NCBI GenBank assembly: GCA_947561585.1
Contig: CANNZV010000422.1
Coordinates: 248,994-312,993 of the forward strand
Origin: Caprella mutica
Taxonomy: Eukaryota > Arthropoda > Malacostraca > Amphipoda > Caprellidae
DNA: 64,000 nt
Direction: 5' to 3'
This document shows, in pieces, positions 63,985 to 64,000 of this stretch (positions are counted from its first letter, which is position 1; the number at the start of each line of letters is the position of its first letter). Below the pieces are notes generated by a model. The model was not told the DNA's origin. It saw only the letters and a program-made list of their open reading frames with translations, and did no database searches. The translations under genes and the position numbers were made by a program.

Positions 63985-64000
63985 TTTGCTAACAAACTGA

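Overview
The window is AT-rich animal nuclear DNA. GT-AG introns interrupt its host genes, it carries copia-type LTR, non-LTR and many hairpin DNA elements, and nothing in it looks bacterial, organellar or viral. An arthropod is the best guess: the copia-type element primes on the anticodon arm of initiator tRNA-Met, as Drosophila copia does, and gene density is low. I cannot name the order or species.

Only three host loci can be supported, all on the minus strand. A five-exon gene (44859-47370) encodes a 321-residue neuferricin (CYB5D2-like, MAPR-family haem-binding) protein. A two-exon gene (39888-41069) encodes a 104-residue membrane protein with three hydrophobic segments and a histidine-rich loop. 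An open frame at the right edge (63574-63984, running off the window) looks like the last coding exon of an unrecognised Ser-rich protein.

Everything else recognisable is repetitive. From 0 to 38 kb the sequence alternates between short hairpin elements (family A with about 25 copies, plus families B, C and D), a roughly 420-bp SINE-like repeat, and large tandem arrays with units of 20, 24, 25/26, 26, 30, 34, 40, 42, 45, 86 and 125 bp. The arrays create long open frames that are not genes. A pair of 15-mers, GGTATCCATGATACC and its reverse complement, recurs in hairpin elements of two families and inside at least four arrays. This suggests a shared module that moves between elements and seeds satellites.

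From 38.7 to 39.9 kb lies a fold-back of about 1.1 kb with arms of about 520 bp. From 41.5 to 42.4 kb three inverted-repeat elements are nested like Russian dolls, with TA, TA and TTAA target duplications. From 48.2 to 59.4 kb is a retrotransposon cluster. It holds a decayed minus-strand copia-type element (48230-55111) and a 5'-truncated non-LTR retrotransposon (48411-50202) inserted in its 3' LTR with a 7-bp duplication. It also holds a plus-strand non-autonomous relative (55646-59392). That last element has two LTRs that read as identical, an intact CAATG duplication, five copies of a 125-bp leader repeat, a gag scrap, and what looks like a captured 3' end of a host Gln/Gly/Tyr-rich RNA-binding-protein gene. 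It is the most interesting object in the window.
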